Shown here: piece by piece, positions 47,847 to 56,871 of the stretch
Layout of the letters: the number at the start of each line of letters is the position of its first letter
How positions within the stretch are numbered: the first letter of the stretch is position 1
NCBI RefSeq assembly: GCF_000613805.1
Contig: NZ_BAJR01000001.1
Coordinates: forward strand, 62,001 to 126,000
DNA: 64,000 bases
Origin: Phocaeicola paurosaccharolyticus JCM 15092
GTDB lineage: Bacteria; Bacteroidota; Bacteroidia; Bacteroidales; Bacteroidaceae
Reading direction: 5' to 3'
Made by a program: the position numbers and the translations under genes
The notes under the pieces: generated by a model
What the model saw: the letters and a program-made list of their open reading frames with translations, nothing else
What the model was told of the DNA's origin: nothing
The model's database searches: none

Positions 47847-48644
47847 ATGAATTGGTTTGAAGCTTTAATCCTTGGCTTGCTTCAGGGATTTACAGAATAT
47901 TTACCGGTGAGTAGCAGTGGTCACCTTGCTATTGCATCGTCACTTTTTGGAGTTAACGCAGATGATAATCTCACCTTTACTATTGTTGTCCATGTGGCAA
48001 CTGTTTTAAGTACTCTTGTTATTCTTTGGAAGGAGATAAATTGGATATTCAAGGGACTTTTTAAGTTTGAGATGAATGATGAGACAAAATATTTTATCAA
48101 TATAGTAATCTCTATGATTCCAATAGGAATTGTCGGAGTATTATTTAAAGATTATGTTGAGGAGGTTTTTGGATCGGGACTTCTAATTGTAGGCTGTATG
48201 CTTATTGCTACTGCACTATTGCTTACTTTTTCTTACTATGCAAAACCTAGAATGAAAGAGAATATAGGAATGAAAGATGCTTTCATCATTGGACTTTCAC
48301 AGGCATTAGCGGTATTACCGGGTCTTTCTCGTTCTGGAACAACAATAGCTACCGGACTTATGTTGGGAGACAATAAAGCTAAGTTAGCGCAATTCTCATT
48401 CTTGATGGTTATACCCCCAATTTTGGGAGAGGCCTTGCTTGATGGTATGAAAATTATGAAAGGAGCAGCTACTGATGAGGCTCAGATGTCACTTTTTGCT
48501 CTGCTTATCGGTTTTATTGCTGCTTTTGTAGCAGGATGTTTAGCATGTAAATGGATGATTGACATCGTAAAAAAAGGGAAATTAGTATATTTCGCAATAT
48601 ATTGTGCTATAATTGGTACTATCACAGTAATTTGCTCTATATAA
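47847..48644 (+). CDS. uppP: Undecaprenyl-diphosphatase
   Basis: A 265-residue integral membrane phosphatase of the BacA/UppP family. It dephosphorylates undecaprenyl pyrophosphate to recycle the lipid carrier for peptidoglycan and O-antigen synthesis, and raises bacitracin tolerance. Seven or eight hydrophobic segments are present. The catalytic motifs are [20 protein letters not shown] near the N terminus (with the conserved Glu and Ser residues) and [14 protein letters not shown] near residue 153. Length is typical. It is embedded in a tight operon with DUF3098 upstream and truB 9 bases downstream. Confidence 0.95.
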   Translation: MNWFEALILGLLQGFTEYLPVSSSGHLAIASSLFGVNADDNLTFTIVVHVATVLSTLVILWKEINWIFKGLFKFEMNDETKYFINIVISMIPIGIVGVLFKDYVEEVFGSGLLIVGCMLIATALLLTFSYYAKPRMKENIGMKDAFIIGLSQALAVLPGLSRSGTTIATGLMLGDNKAKLAQFSFLMVIPPILGEALLDGMKIMKGAATDEAQMSLFALLIGFIAAFVAGCLACKWMIDIVKKGKLVYFAIYCAIIGTITVICSI

Positions 48645-48653
48645 AATTATTTG

Positions 48654-49358
48654 ATGAATTTTAAGGAAGGAGAAATTTTATATTTCAATAAGCCACTAAA
48701 ATGGACATCGTTTGCTGTTGTCAATAAGGTAAGATACTCTATCTGCAAAAAGATTGGTGTAAAAAAGCTTAAGGTAGGACATGCAGGAACTCTTGATCCA
48801 TTGGCTACAGGAGTGATGATATTATGTACTGGTAAGGCTACAAAACGTATTGAGGAGTTACAATATCATACTAAGGAGTACGTTGCAACCATCATGTTGG
48901 GAGCAACAACACCATCTTATGATTTGGAAAAAGAGATCGATGCTACATTTCCGGTTGAACATATTACTAAGGAATTGGTTGAAGAGGTATTGAAGAGATT
49001 TATCGGAAGCATTGAGCAGGTTCCACCTGAGTTCTCTGCTTGCAAGATTGATGGTGCACGTGCATATGAGCTTGCAAGAAAAGGAAAGGAGGTAAACCTT
49101 AAACCTAAGACTCTTGTTATAGATGAGATAGAGCTTTTAGAATGCAATTTACCAGTGATAAAGATCAGGGTAGTATGTAGTAAGGGAACTTATATAAGAG
49201 CTTTGGCTAGAGATATTGGTGAAGCTTTGGATAGTGGAGCACATCTTATCGGTCTGATGAGGACAAGAGTTGGAGATGTCACACTAGATAAATGTTTGGA
49301 AGTTGATGAATTTCCTGAGTGGCTTGATAGCCAAGAAATTGAAATAACAAATGATTAA
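48654..49358 (+). CDS. truB: tRNA pseudouridine(55) synthase
   Basis: A 234-residue TruB that converts U55 in the T-loop of tRNAs to pseudouridine. The catalytic Asp is in VGHAGTLDPLATGV at about residue 48. Other family motifs are FNKPLKWTSFAVVNKVR at the start, ACKIDGARAYELARKGKEV and CSKGTYIRALARDIG. It is shorter than E. coli TruB because the C-terminal PUA-like extension is reduced, as is usual in Bacteroidota. ATG 48654 is preferred over the in-frame TTG at 48651. queA starts 9 bases after the stop. Confidence 0.94.
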   Translation: MNFKEGEILYFNKPLKWTSFAVVNKVRYSICKKIGVKKLKVGHAGTLDPLATGVMILCTGKATKRIEELQYHTKEYVATIMLGATTPSYDLEKEIDATFPVEHITKELVEEVLKRFIGSIEQVPPEFSACKIDGARAYELARKGKEVNLKPKTLVIDEIELLECNLPVIKIRVVCSKGTYIRALARDIGEALDSGAHLIGLMRTRVGDVTLDKCLEVDEFPEWLDSQEIEITND

Positions 49359-49367
49359 TATATAAAG

Positions 49368-50423
49368 ATGAAACTGTCGCAATTCAAATTTAAACTGCCG
49401 GAAGAAAAGATTGCTTTGTATCCGACAACTTACAGAGATGAATCTCGCTTAATGGTGATACATAAATCAACAGGTGAGATTGAGCACAAATTGTTTAAGG
49501 ACATTTTGGACTATTTTGATGATAAAGATGTGTTTATCTTTAATGATACAAAAGTATTTCCTGCTCGCCTGTATGGAAATAAAGAGAAGACAGGAGCTAG
49601 GATTGAGGTATTCTTACTTCGCGAACTCAACGAGGAACTTCGCCTGTGGGATGTACTTGTAGATCCAGCAAGGAAGATCAGAATCGGAAATAAACTATAT
49701 TTTGGCGAAGATGATTCAATGGTAGCCGAGGTTATAGATAATACCACATCAAGAGGACGTACGCTTCGTTTCCTCTATGACGGCCCTCATGAAGAGTTCA
49801 AGAAGGCACTATATGCTCTTGGAGAACCACCATTGCCAAGTTTCATAAGCCGTGAGGTGGAGAAGGATGATGCAGAACGCTTCCAAACTATTTATGCTAA
49901 GAATGAAGGTGCTGTAACTGCTCCAACTGCCGGTATGCACTTTAGTCGTGAGCTAATGAAGAGAATGGAGATTAAAGGTATCGATTTCGCTTACATAACT
50001 CTTCATGCAGGTTTAGGTAACTTCCGTGATATTGATGTAGAGGATCTTACAAAACATAAGACAGACTCAGAACAGATGGTTATCAACTCTGAGGCATGCA
50101 AGATTGTAAATAATGCTAAGGAAAAGAACCGCAATGTCTGCGCTGTAGGTACTACTGTAATGAGAGCTGTTGAAACTGCTGTAGGTACAGACGGTCATCT
50201 TAAAGAGTTCGAAGGATGGACTAATAAATTCATATTCCCTCCTTATGATTTCAGCGTAGCCAACAGTATGATAAGTAATTTCCAGATGCCACTTTCAACA
50301 CTGCTTATGTTAGTATGTGCTTATGGAGGTTACGACCTTATAATGCATGCTTATGATATTGCATTGAAAGAGGACTACCGATTTGGTACATATGGTGATG
50401 CAATGCTTATCCTTGACAAATAA
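49368..50423 (+). CDS. queA: S-adenosylmethionine:tRNA ribosyltransferase-isomerase
   Basis: A 351-residue QueA that transfers and isomerises the ribosyl part of SAM onto 7-aminomethyl-7-deazaguanine in tRNA, giving epoxyqueuosine at the wobble position. Family motifs are [51 protein letters not shown] and the C-terminal [11 protein letters not shown]. It is complete and of normal length. The last base of its stop codon is the first base of folK, so the two genes are translationally coupled. Confidence 0.95.
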   Translation: MKLSQFKFKLPEEKIALYPTTYRDESRLMVIHKSTGEIEHKLFKDILDYFDDKDVFIFNDTKVFPARLYGNKEKTGARIEVFLLRELNEELRLWDVLVDPARKIRIGNKLYFGEDDSMVAEVIDNTTSRGRTLRFLYDGPHEEFKKALYALGEPPLPSFISREVEKDDAERFQTIYAKNEGAVTAPTAGMHFSRELMKRMEIKGIDFAYITLHAGLGNFRDIDVEDLTKHKTDSEQMVINSEACKIVNNAKEKNRNVCAVGTTVMRAVETAVGTDGHLKEFEGWTNKFIFPPYDFSVANSMISNFQMPLSTLLMLVCAYGGYDLIMHAYDIALKEDYRFGTYGDAMLILDK

Positions 50424-50878
50424 TGGCTATTGCATATCTTGGTCTTGGAACAAACTTAGGTAACAAAGATGAAAATCTGAATGGTGCCGTAGAATATATT
50501 AGAGAGCGGGTAGGGAGAATAAACTCCCTCTCCGCTTTTTATGTTACTGAGCCATGGGGATTTAAATCGGAAAATTCATTCCTTAATGCTGTATGCTCTG
50601 TGGCTACAGATATCTCTCCTATAGAACTTCTTTATATCACAAAGGAGATAGAGAAGGAGATGGGTCGTAACAAAAAGAGTGTAGATAAGATTTATAGTGA
50701 CCGCATAATAGATATAGATATCTTGCTATATGATGATTTGATAATGCAGAGCGAGGAGCTTACTATACCACATCCAATAATGACAGAAAGAGATTTTGTT
50801 ATGATACCATTAGCCGAGATTGCTCCGGAACTTGTACATCCTGTTCTAAAAAAGAAGATGAAGGAGTTTTTAAAATAG
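50423..50878 (+). CDS. folK: 2-amino-4-hydroxy-6-hydroxymethyldihydropteridine pyrophosphokinase
   Basis: A 151-residue HPPK that pyrophosphorylates hydroxymethyl-dihydropterin with ATP, a step of folate synthesis. Motifs are YLGLGTNLGNKDENLN at the start, FYVTEPWGFKSENSFLNAV, and IIDIDILLYDD with the metal-binding Asp pair, then IPHPIMTERDFVMIPLAEI, which is the classic HPPK signature end. It overlaps queA by one base and ends the ftsX-to-folK block. A hairpin overlaps its stop codon. Confidence 0.95.
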   Translation: MAIAYLGLGTNLGNKDENLNGAVEYIRERVGRINSLSAFYVTEPWGFKSENSFLNAVCSVATDISPIELLYITKEIEKEMGRNKKSVDKIYSDRIIDIDILLYDDLIMQSEELTIPHPIMTERDFVMIPLAEIAPELVHPVLKKKMKEFLK

Positions 50879-50897
50879 CGATTTTAAAGCCTCCTTC
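50860..50897. terminator. Hairpin overlapping the folK stop codon
   Basis: Two stacked stems, GAAGGAG/CTCCTTC (50860-50866, 50891-50897) and TTTAAAAT/ATTTTAAA (50869-50876, 50881-50888), enclose an AGCG loop that contains the end of the folK stop. It may end folK and, on the minus strand where a T-rich stretch follows, the convergent MFS gene. Confidence 0.55.
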
Positions 50898-51017
50898 ACA
50901 TATATCCATCTGTAGATATTGCCGTCATTTATCAGGCAATATTGAAATTGTAGCAAATATTTCTTCTTCACCTATATTTTCTATTGATGTGGTCTAAAAC
51001 TTTTTAGCAGTCACATA

Positions 51018-52397
51018 TCAATTAACTCTTCTCCTTACAGGAGATTTCTGGGTAACTCTTACTAAACTTATTACAGCAGCAACCAGTGCAAATGTCATTG
51101 CTAGAAGTATGCATGCTGCTGATTTTTTTCCTAAAGGCAACAAACTGAATATGAATGCAACAAGCGAAGTACCAAGTGTCTGACCGATTAATCTTGCCAC
51201 TCCAAGCATTCCGCTAGCTCCTCCACTTCTGCTCGGAGGTGTAGACGAAACAATAGTTACATTGTTTGGTGTCTGGAACAGACCGAATCCGAACCCACAA
51301 AATGCGATTCTCCAAATTATATTTAATGCTGAAGGGTCATCAGGCAACATATAAAGCATAAATAGTCCGAAGGCAAATATGCCCATTCCACTTGCTCCTA
51401 ATATACCTGGATGAATCTTATCAATAAGCTTGCCGCCTAAAGGAGCGGAAATCATGTTTGCTATAGGCCATGGTGTGAGCATAGCACCAATCTCTACCGG
51501 ATTGAAATGCAGTACATTCTGTAAGAAAAAAGGCAGTGATATCATAGCAAGCATTTGTGCCGAAAATGAGACGACAGATGAGCTTATAGAGAGTGAAAAT
51601 ATTGGAATCTTAAGAAGATCTACAGGAAGGATGGGGTTACTCTGTTTCAACTCTCTTTTTACAAGCATATATCCTATTGATAGGAAAAGGATAAACTCGA
51701 TTATAATAATGCTTATATCTTTTCTGTGAGCTATATCCTCAAGGGCTAAAATAAATAGTCCGAAAGTCAGCGCAGTCTGTAAAGCTCCAATTTTATCAAA
51801 CTTATGTGTTCCCTTCTCTATATTTTCAGGAAGAAGTTTTCTACCTAAAACAAAAGCTAATATGCCTATTGGGATATTTATCAAGAATAGCCAATGCCAA
51901 CTAGCTATGGAGAGGATGGAACCGGCTATTGAGGGTCCTGCTGCTGCAGATACTGCTATAACCATGGCGTTAATTCCCATTCCTCTTCCAAGAAATTCCG
52001 GAGGATATATGAGTCTTATTAATGCAGGATTTACACTCATGATGCATGCAGCTCCCATACCTTGTATGATACGCGCTATGGTAAGAGTGACGAAATCGTT
52101 GCAGAGTGCACAGGAGAATGAGGCGACTGTGAATAGAGAGACACCCATGAGGAATATTCTCCTATATCCATAAATCTCTCCAAGTGATGACATAGGTAGC
52201 AATAATATTGCAATCACTAGCTGATAAGCATTAATTAACCATATTGATGTTGACGCTGAAATATGAAAGCTCTCTGTAAGTGTTGGTAGGGCAATATTCA
52301 TTATAGTGCCGTCTAGGACAGACATCACAATGGCAAGTAACACAGCGATTATGGCTGAATATTCCTTGGGAATAAATAGTATTCTTCTATCTGACAT
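51018..52397 (-). CDS. MFS drug-efflux transporter, DHA2/EmrB-QacA type
   Basis: A 459-residue proton-driven multidrug exporter of the major facilitator superfamily. The DHA2 signature VLDGTIMNIALPTL follows the first helix, with NAYQLVIAILLLPMSSLGEIYGYRRIFL as the helix 2 and loop 2-3 motif (kept here as two parts: NAYQLVIAILLLP and GEIYGYRRIF) and AAGPSIAGSILSIASWHWLF around helix 5. There are 12 to 14 predicted helices. Substrates cannot be inferred. It is a single-gene unit convergent with folK, and its 5' end faces the metK promoter region. No local repressor gene is present. Confidence 0.87.
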   Translation of the reverse strand: MSDRRILFIPKEYSAIIAVLLAIVMSVLDGTIMNIALPTLTESFHISASTSIWLINAYQLVIAILLLPMSSLGEIYGYRRIFLMGVSLFTVASFSCALCNDFVTLTIARIIQGMGAACIMSVNPALIRLIYPPEFLGRGMGINAMVIAVSAAAGPSIAGSILSIASWHWLFLINIPIGILAFVLGRKLLPENIEKGTHKFDKIGALQTALTFGLFILALEDIAHRKDISIIIIEFILFLSIGYMLVKRELKQSNPILPVDLLKIPIFSLSISSSVVSFSAQMLAMISLPFFLQNVLHFNPVEIGAMLTPWPIANMISAPLGGKLIDKIHPGILGASGMGIFAFGLFMLYMLPDDPSALNIIWRIAFCGFGFGLFQTPNNVTIVSSTPPSRSGGASGMLGVARLIGQTLGTSLVAFIFSLLPLGKKSAACILLAMTFALVAAVISLVRVTQKSPVRRRVN

Positions 52398-52494
52398 AAC
52401 CTATTAATAACATGGCTATAGCATAATAATCATGTCTAAGTTTTAATTATTATAAATAATTTTGTGCGAAGATAACTAATAAAAGAATTATAGT

Positions 52495-52502
52495 TATCTT
52501 TG
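52495..52502 (+). promoter_or_regulatory. -7 promoter element of metK
   Basis: TATCTTTG followed by C is a perfect TAnnTTTG box. Transcription would begin near 52509, immediately before the riboswitch. Confidence 0.65.
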
Positions 52503-52513
52503 CAGCCATAAAA

Positions 52514-52563
52514 CAGTGGAGAGATTTGAGTAGCTTGCAACCACGGAAAAAAATGCTAAAACA
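52514..52563 (+). ncRNA. SAM-II type riboswitch upstream of metK
   Basis: The leader has the layout of the SAM-II (metA-type) aptamer, known from Alphaproteobacteria and Bacteroidota: P1 stem GUGG (52516-52519) with CCAC (52541-52544); loop sequence GAUUUGA then CUUGCAACC; an A-rich joining segment; and GCUAAAA at 52555-52561. UAGC (52531-52534) can pair with GCUA (52555-52558) as the pseudoknot. It starts a few bases after the inferred transcription start and about 95 bases before metK, so it should reduce SAM synthetase production when SAM is plentiful. The match is by eye against the remembered consensus. Confidence 0.78.
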
Positions 52564-52656
52564 TAATAGAAAATTTCTGTATTTTATTCCTACTCTTACT
52601 ACCTCCCATAATTTTTTACAATAGAAATTAGTTATTAATTTTTAATCAATCAGAAA

Positions 52657-53949
52657 ATGGGATATTTATTCACATCCGAATCTGTGTCTGAAGGACACCC
52701 CGATAAAGTGGCCGATCAAATATCGGACGCTGTGCTTGATAAACTGTTGGCTTACGACCCCAGTTCAAAAGTAGCTTGCGAAACTATGGTTACTACTGGA
52801 CAGGTAGTATTAGCTGGAGAAGTGAAAACAAATGCTTATATTGACCTTCAACGTGTAGCTCGTGAGGTTATTAACCGCATCGGTTATACAAAGAGCGAAT
52901 ATATGTTTGACGGAAACTCTTGTGGAGTACTTTCTGCTATTCATGAGCAGAGTGCTGACATTAATCGTGGAGTTGAACGTGAGAACCCTATGGACCAAGG
53001 AGCCGGCGATCAGGGAATGATGTTCGGTTATGCTACTAATGAGACTGAAAATTATATGCCTCTTTCACTTGACCTTGCTCACAAGTTACTTATGGTACTT
53101 GCTGATATACGTCGTGAGGGAAAAGAGATGACATATCTTCGCCCAGACTCAAAAAGCCAGGTAACAATAGAATATGATGATAACGGTAAACCTGTACGTA
53201 TAGATACTATCGTTGTATCTACACAGCATGATGAATTCGTCACTCCTTCTGATGGCTCTAATGAGGCTCAGTTGAAGGCTGATGAAGAGATGCTTGCTAA
53301 AATTCGTAAGGATGTTATCGAGATATTGGTTCCAAGAGTTATATCTGAGATATCTAACGAAGATATTATCGCTCTTTTCGATGAGAATATCAAATATCAT
53401 GTAAATCCTACCGGTAAGTTCGTTATTGGTGGTCCTCATGGTGACACAGGTCTTACAGGACGTAAGATTATTGTTGACACTTATGGTGGTAAGGGTGCTC
53501 ATGGTGGTGGAGCTTTCTCAGGAAAAGACCCAAGTAAGGTGGACAGAAGTGCAGCTTATGCAGCACGTCATATTGCTAAGAACATGGTGGCAGCAGGTGT
53601 AGCCGATGAGATGCTTGTACAGATATCATATGCTATCGGTGTGGCACGTCCTATCAACATCTACGTAAATACTTATGGACGTAGCAATGTTAATATGGGT
53701 GACGGCGAAATAGCTAAGAAGGTAGACGAACTGTTCGACTTGCGTCCAAAAGCAATTGAAGAGAGACTTAAATTACGTAATCCTATATATGAGGAGAGTG
53801 CTTCATATGGTCATATGGGACGTGAACCGAAGATTGTCAAGAAGACATACACTTCTCAGTATCACGAAAAAAAGACTGTTGAAGTTGAACTTTTCACATG
53901 GGAGAAACTTGACTATGTAGATAAGATCAAGAAAGCGTTTAATCTATAA
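52657..53949 (+). CDS. metK: S-adenosylmethionine synthetase
   Basis: A 430-residue MetK that forms SAM from methionine and ATP. Family motifs are [20 protein letters not shown] at the N terminus, [12 protein letters not shown] (about 119), the phosphate-binding [20 protein letters not shown] and the P-loop-like [22 protein letters not shown]. It is longer than the E. coli enzyme through an insert near residues 195-220 ([18 protein letters not shown]), as in other Bacteroidota. It is controlled by its own -7 box and a SAM-II-like leader and is followed by a terminator. Confidence 0.97.
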   Translation: MGYLFTSESVSEGHPDKVADQISDAVLDKLLAYDPSSKVACETMVTTGQVVLAGEVKTNAYIDLQRVAREVINRIGYTKSEYMFDGNSCGVLSAIHEQSADINRGVERENPMDQGAGDQGMMFGYATNETENYMPLSLDLAHKLLMVLADIRREGKEMTYLRPDSKSQVTIEYDDNGKPVRIDTIVVSTQHDEFVTPSDGSNEAQLKADEEMLAKIRKDVIEILVPRVISEISNEDIIALFDENIKYHVNPTGKFVIGGPHGDTGLTGRKIIVDTYGGKGAHGGGAFSGKDPSKVDRSAAYAARHIAKNMVAAGVADEMLVQISYAIGVARPINIYVNTYGRSNVNMGDGEIAKKVDELFDLRPKAIEERLKLRNPIYEESASYGHMGREPKIVKKTYTSQYHEKKTVEVELFTWEKLDYVDKIKKAFNL

Positions 53950-53968
53950 TAAAACATGGTTTTACGAG

Positions 53969-54006
53969 CGGGCAGTCATTATCAGCAGGCTGCCCGTATT
54001 TTTTAT
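53969..54006 (+). terminator. Intrinsic terminator after metK
   Basis: CGGGCAG (53969-53975) pairs with CTGCCCG (53990-53996) around a 14-base loop, followed by TATTTTTTA. The next gene begins 8 bases after the T-tract. Confidence 0.8.
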
Positions 54007-54013
54007 TTTCGAT

Positions 54014-54601
54014 ATGAATGATATAAAGAATGTATGCGTTTATAGCGCTTCCAGCACAAAGATTGATAAGAAATATTTTGATGCAGCGGAAGATTTAGGC
54101 AGACTTCTTGCCAAGAACGAAATTAATCTTATTAATGGAGCTGGTTGTCTTGGACTTATGAAGGCTGTAGCTGATGCTACGTTGGAAGACGGAGGAACTG
54201 TAACAGGAGTAATACCTCATTTTATGGTGGAACAAGGGTGGCATCATAAAGGGCTTACCAAGCTTATCGAGACAGAGAATATGCATGAGAGAAAGCAGCT
54301 GATGGCTGACCTTTCGGATGGTGTGATAGCTTTGCCTGGTGGCTGTGGAACATTAGAGGAGCTTCTCGAAATTATTACATGGAAACAACTTGCTCTATAT
54401 CTAAAACCTATAGTCATACTTAACATTGATGGTTTTTTCGATCCATTGTTAGAGATGCTTGATAGGGCCATTGACGAGAATTTCATGCGTATAGAGCATG
54501 GAAATATATGGCAAGTTGCCACAACTCCTGAGGAGGCAATAAATTTTCTTTTCACTACGCCTAAATGGAGTAAAGAAATACGTAAATTTGCAGCGATATG
54601 A
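54014..54601 (+). CDS. LOG family nucleotide phosphoribohydrolase (TIGR00730)
   Basis: A 195-residue Rossmann-fold protein of the LOG (Lonely Guy) family. Members cleave nucleoside 5'-monophosphates to base and ribose 5-phosphate; in bacteria the natural substrate is often AMP or is unknown, despite the cytokinin name. The diagnostic motif PGGCGTLEELLEI is at residues ~117-129, and GAGCLGLMKAVADA provides the nucleotide-binding loop. It begins just after the metK terminator and overlaps the DUF4271 gene by 4 bases, starting the block LOG-DUF4271-hemD. Confidence 0.9.
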   Translation: MNDIKNVCVYSASSTKIDKKYFDAAEDLGRLLAKNEINLINGAGCLGLMKAVADATLEDGGTVTGVIPHFMVEQGWHHKGLTKLIETENMHERKQLMADLSDGVIALPGGCGTLEELLEIITWKQLALYLKPIVILNIDGFFDPLLEMLDRAIDENFMRIEHGNIWQVATTPEEAINFLFTTPKWSKEIRKFAAI

Positions 54602-55410
54602 GTGATAGCTGTACAACTGGTCTGACATATCTATTTCATTGTTATGAGGAGACTCATACCGAGATATACAATGCAATAGCCGAAGATGCTTATCGTTCTA
54701 CCTCTAAGGATGGGATGGTAGGAGAGCCTCTTCCATATCAGTTGCGCTCTGACTGGATGGTCACTTCACTAATGTTTATCTGCTTTGTTCTTGTCTCTTA
54801 CGTGCTCATGCGTTCAAGCAAGTATATTCAAAGCCAGTTTTCATTCTTCTTCTCTAACAAGGATAGATATGGGCTTTTTGATAATAATACCTCTTCGGAT
54901 GTAAGATATGCATTGATACTTTTAAGTCAGACTGTACTCTTTTCCGGTTTCTGCCTATACGATTTCTTCTCTACTTATGACAAGTTTCTATTCGCATCGG
55001 TACCCCATGTCTATTTGCTTTTGTTGTTTATAATAGTTATAGCACTTTTTATACTTATTAAGTGGGCAGTTTATATGTTTATAAATTGGATTTTCTTTTA
55101 TAAAACTAAACAAAAGCTATGGATAAGTTCCTTTTCCAGCGTTATAATTTGGAGCGGATTTTTACTTTTCCCCATTGTCTTACTTATTGTTTATTTTGAT
55201 TTAAATGCGCAGATTTCTGTTATTTTATTTGTAATTGTCATCCTAATTGGTAAAATATTATTATTTTATAAGTGTTTTAGTAACTTTTTTAATAAGTTTT
55301 ATGGTATTCTCCATTTAATTCTCTACTTTTGCGCCTTAGAAGTTATCCCTGACCTAATTTTATGGAAAAGTATACTTCTAGCTAACAACAGTTTGGTTTT
55401 AAATTTTTAG
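54598..55410 (+). CDS. DUF4271 family membrane protein
   Basis: A 270-residue inner-membrane protein with a short N-terminal hydrophilic part and about seven hydrophobic segments from residue 55 on (SLMFICFVLVSYVLM, ALILLSQTVLFSGFCLY, HVYLLLLFIIVIALFILI and others). DUF4271 proteins are found in Bacteroidota, usually directly upstream of hemD as here, and have no assigned function. The start overlaps the LOG gene by 4 bases and hemD starts 4 bases after the stop, so all three are coupled. Confidence 0.88.
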   Translation: MSDSCTTGLTYLFHCYEETHTEIYNAIAEDAYRSTSKDGMVGEPLPYQLRSDWMVTSLMFICFVLVSYVLMRSSKYIQSQFSFFFSNKDRYGLFDNNTSSDVRYALILLSQTVLFSGFCLYDFFSTYDKFLFASVPHVYLLLLFIIVIALFILIKWAVYMFINWIFFYKTKQKLWISSFSSVIIWSGFLLFPIVLLIVYFDLNAQISVILFVIVILIGKILLFYKCFSNFFNKFYGILHLILYFCALEVIPDLILWKSILLANNSLVLNF

Positions 55411-55414
55411 TACA

Positions 55415-56164
55415 TTGAAAATAAAAAAAGTCCTTGTTTCTCAGCCAAAGCCGACTTCTGAGAAGTCTCCTTATTATGACATAGCTGATAAGTACGGCGT
55501 AAAGATTGTATTTCGTCCGTTCATAAAAGTTGAGAGTCTATCGGCAAAAGAATTCAGACAAGAAAAGGTTTCTATTCTTGATCATACTGCAGTTATTTTT
55601 ACTTCACGTCACGCTATTGATCATTTCTTCAATTTGTGTAGTGAGTTGAGAATCACTATACCTGAGACAATGAAATATTTCTGTAATTCAGAAACAATAG
55701 CATTATATATCCAAAAATATATTCAGTATCGTAAGAGAAAAGTGTTCTTCGGAGCTACTGGTAAATTCGCTGATTTGGTGCCTACAATAATGAAGCACAA
55801 CACAGAGAAATATTTCGTTCCTATGTCTGATGTGCATACTGATGAGATAAAAGATATTCTTGACTCAAAAGGTATTGAGCATACTGAAGCTGTTATGTAT
55901 CGTACAGTTAGTAATGACTTTACTCCGGAAGAGGAATTTGATTACGATATGCTCCTATTCTTCAGTCCTGCAGGGATTAATTCTCTATTGAAGAATTTCC
56001 CAGATTTTGAACAGAAAGATATCTCTATAGGTTGTTTTGGACCTGCTACAGCTAAGGCTGTAAAAGATGCAGGATTACGTCTCGATCTTGAGGCCCCTAC
56101 AGTAGAGTCTCCTTCTATGACAGCTGCATTGGATAAATTTATTAAAGAGAGCAATAAGAATTAA
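55415..56164 (+). CDS. hemD: Uroporphyrinogen-III synthase family protein
   Basis: A 249-residue HemD-family protein that would cyclise hydroxymethylbilane to uroporphyrinogen III. It shows the two-lobed pattern: KKVLVSQPKPTSEKSPYYDIA at the start (first 20 residues of it conserved in the phylum), AVIFTSRHAIDHFFNLC, and in the second lobe LLFFSPAGINSLLKNF and IGCFGPATAKAVKDAGL. The likely start is a TTG codon at 55415; no ATG or GTG fits the conserved N terminus. Sequence conservation in this family is low, and no other heme-synthesis gene is in the window. A terminator follows. Confidence 0.85.
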   Translation: MKIKKVLVSQPKPTSEKSPYYDIADKYGVKIVFRPFIKVESLSAKEFRQEKVSILDHTAVIFTSRHAIDHFFNLCSELRITIPETMKYFCNSETIALYIQKYIQYRKRKVFFGATGKFADLVPTIMKHNTEKYFVPMSDVHTDEIKDILDSKGIEHTEAVMYRTVSNDFTPEEEFDYDMLLFFSPAGINSLLKNFPDFEQKDISIGCFGPATAKAVKDAGLRLDLEAPTVESPSMTAALDKFIKESNKN

Positions 56165-56180
56165 TATATTGTTATATTAA

Positions 56181-56238
56181 ACCAGGGGTATTGAATCAAT
56201 AAATTTGTAATTTTGTGATTCATTACTCCTGGTTTTTG
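56181..56238 (+). terminator. Terminator after hemD, with the rnpA promoter in its loop
   Basis: Arms 56181-56198 and 56216-56233 pair at 16 of 18 positions and run into TTTTTG. The loop contains TAATTTTG, a perfect -7 box for rnpA. Confidence 0.75.
56208..56215 (+). promoter_or_regulatory. -7 promoter element of rnpA inside a terminator loop
   Basis: TAATTTTG matches TAnnTTTG and lies 33 bp before the rnpA ATG, at the end of the loop of the hemD terminator. Transcripts from here would start inside the right arm and so lack the hairpin. Confidence 0.5.
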
Positions 56239-56248
56239 TTGTATATAT

Positions 56249-56641
56249 ATGGAAGAAAAAAGAGAGAAATTACTCAAATCTGAACGACTTGATAGCAAGA
56301 AGGCAATAGAGATGCTTTTTGGCAGTAGGAACAGCTCTTTCCCGGCTTATCCTATCAGAGTTGTCTATATGCAGGTTGATAGTTCGCTGAGTAAGGACTA
56401 TGCTTCTATATTGATAAGTGTACCTAAGAAGAAATTTAAGAGAGCTGTAAAGAGAAACCTTATAAAAAGACAGATCAGAGAGTCATACAGAAAGAATAAG
56501 CATATTCTTATAGACAAGTTGGTTGAAAAGGATAAAAAGCTTGTTTTGGCTTTTATTTGGCTTGATGTTTCAATTTATGCCACATCTGTAGTAGAGGAAA
56601 GAGTAAAAAAGATACTTCTTCATATTGTAGATACATTATGA
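56249..56641 (+). CDS. rnpA: Ribonuclease P protein component
   Basis: A 130-residue basic protein subunit of RNase P, which helps the catalytic RNA bind pre-tRNA 5' leaders. The start [13 protein letters not shown] and the RNR motif region [20 protein letters not shown] (residues ~69-88) are diagnostic. It overlaps yidD by 4 bases, the widespread rnpA-yidD order. It is not next to rpmH, as is normal for Bacteroidota. Confidence 0.94.
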   Translation: MEEKREKLLKSERLDSKKAIEMLFGSRNSSFPAYPIRVVYMQVDSSLSKDYASILISVPKKKFKRAVKRNLIKRQIRESYRKNKHILIDKLVEKDKKLVLAFIWLDVSIYATSVVEERVKKILLHIVDTL

Positions 56642-56862
56642 TTAAAAAAGCGATTGTTTTTATATTCCTATTGCCGATATATTTCTACAGAAAATTTATA
56701 TCGCCTATGACTCCTCCTTCTTGTAGGTTTGTACCAACATGTTCAGAATATGCTGTTGAGGCGCTGAAGAAATATGGTCCAATAAAGGGTTTATACCTTG
56801 CAATTAGAAGATTGCTACGTTGCCATCCATGGGGCGGTAGTGGATACGATCCTGTTCCATAA
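56638..56862 (+). CDS. yidD: Membrane protein insertion efficiency factor
   Basis: A 74-residue YidD-family protein that assists YidC-dependent insertion of inner-membrane proteins. An N-terminal amphipathic or hydrophobic segment ([17 protein letters not shown]) is followed by the signature [19 protein letters not shown] and [16 protein letters not shown], with the conserved cysteines. It is complete, overlaps rnpA by 4 bases and is followed after 9 bases by the TatD-family gene. Confidence 0.95.
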   Translation: MIKKAIVFIFLLPIYFYRKFISPMTPPSCRFVPTCSEYAVEALKKYGPIKGLYLAIRRLLRCHPWGGSGYDPVP

Positions 56863-56871
56863 TCAATAGAT

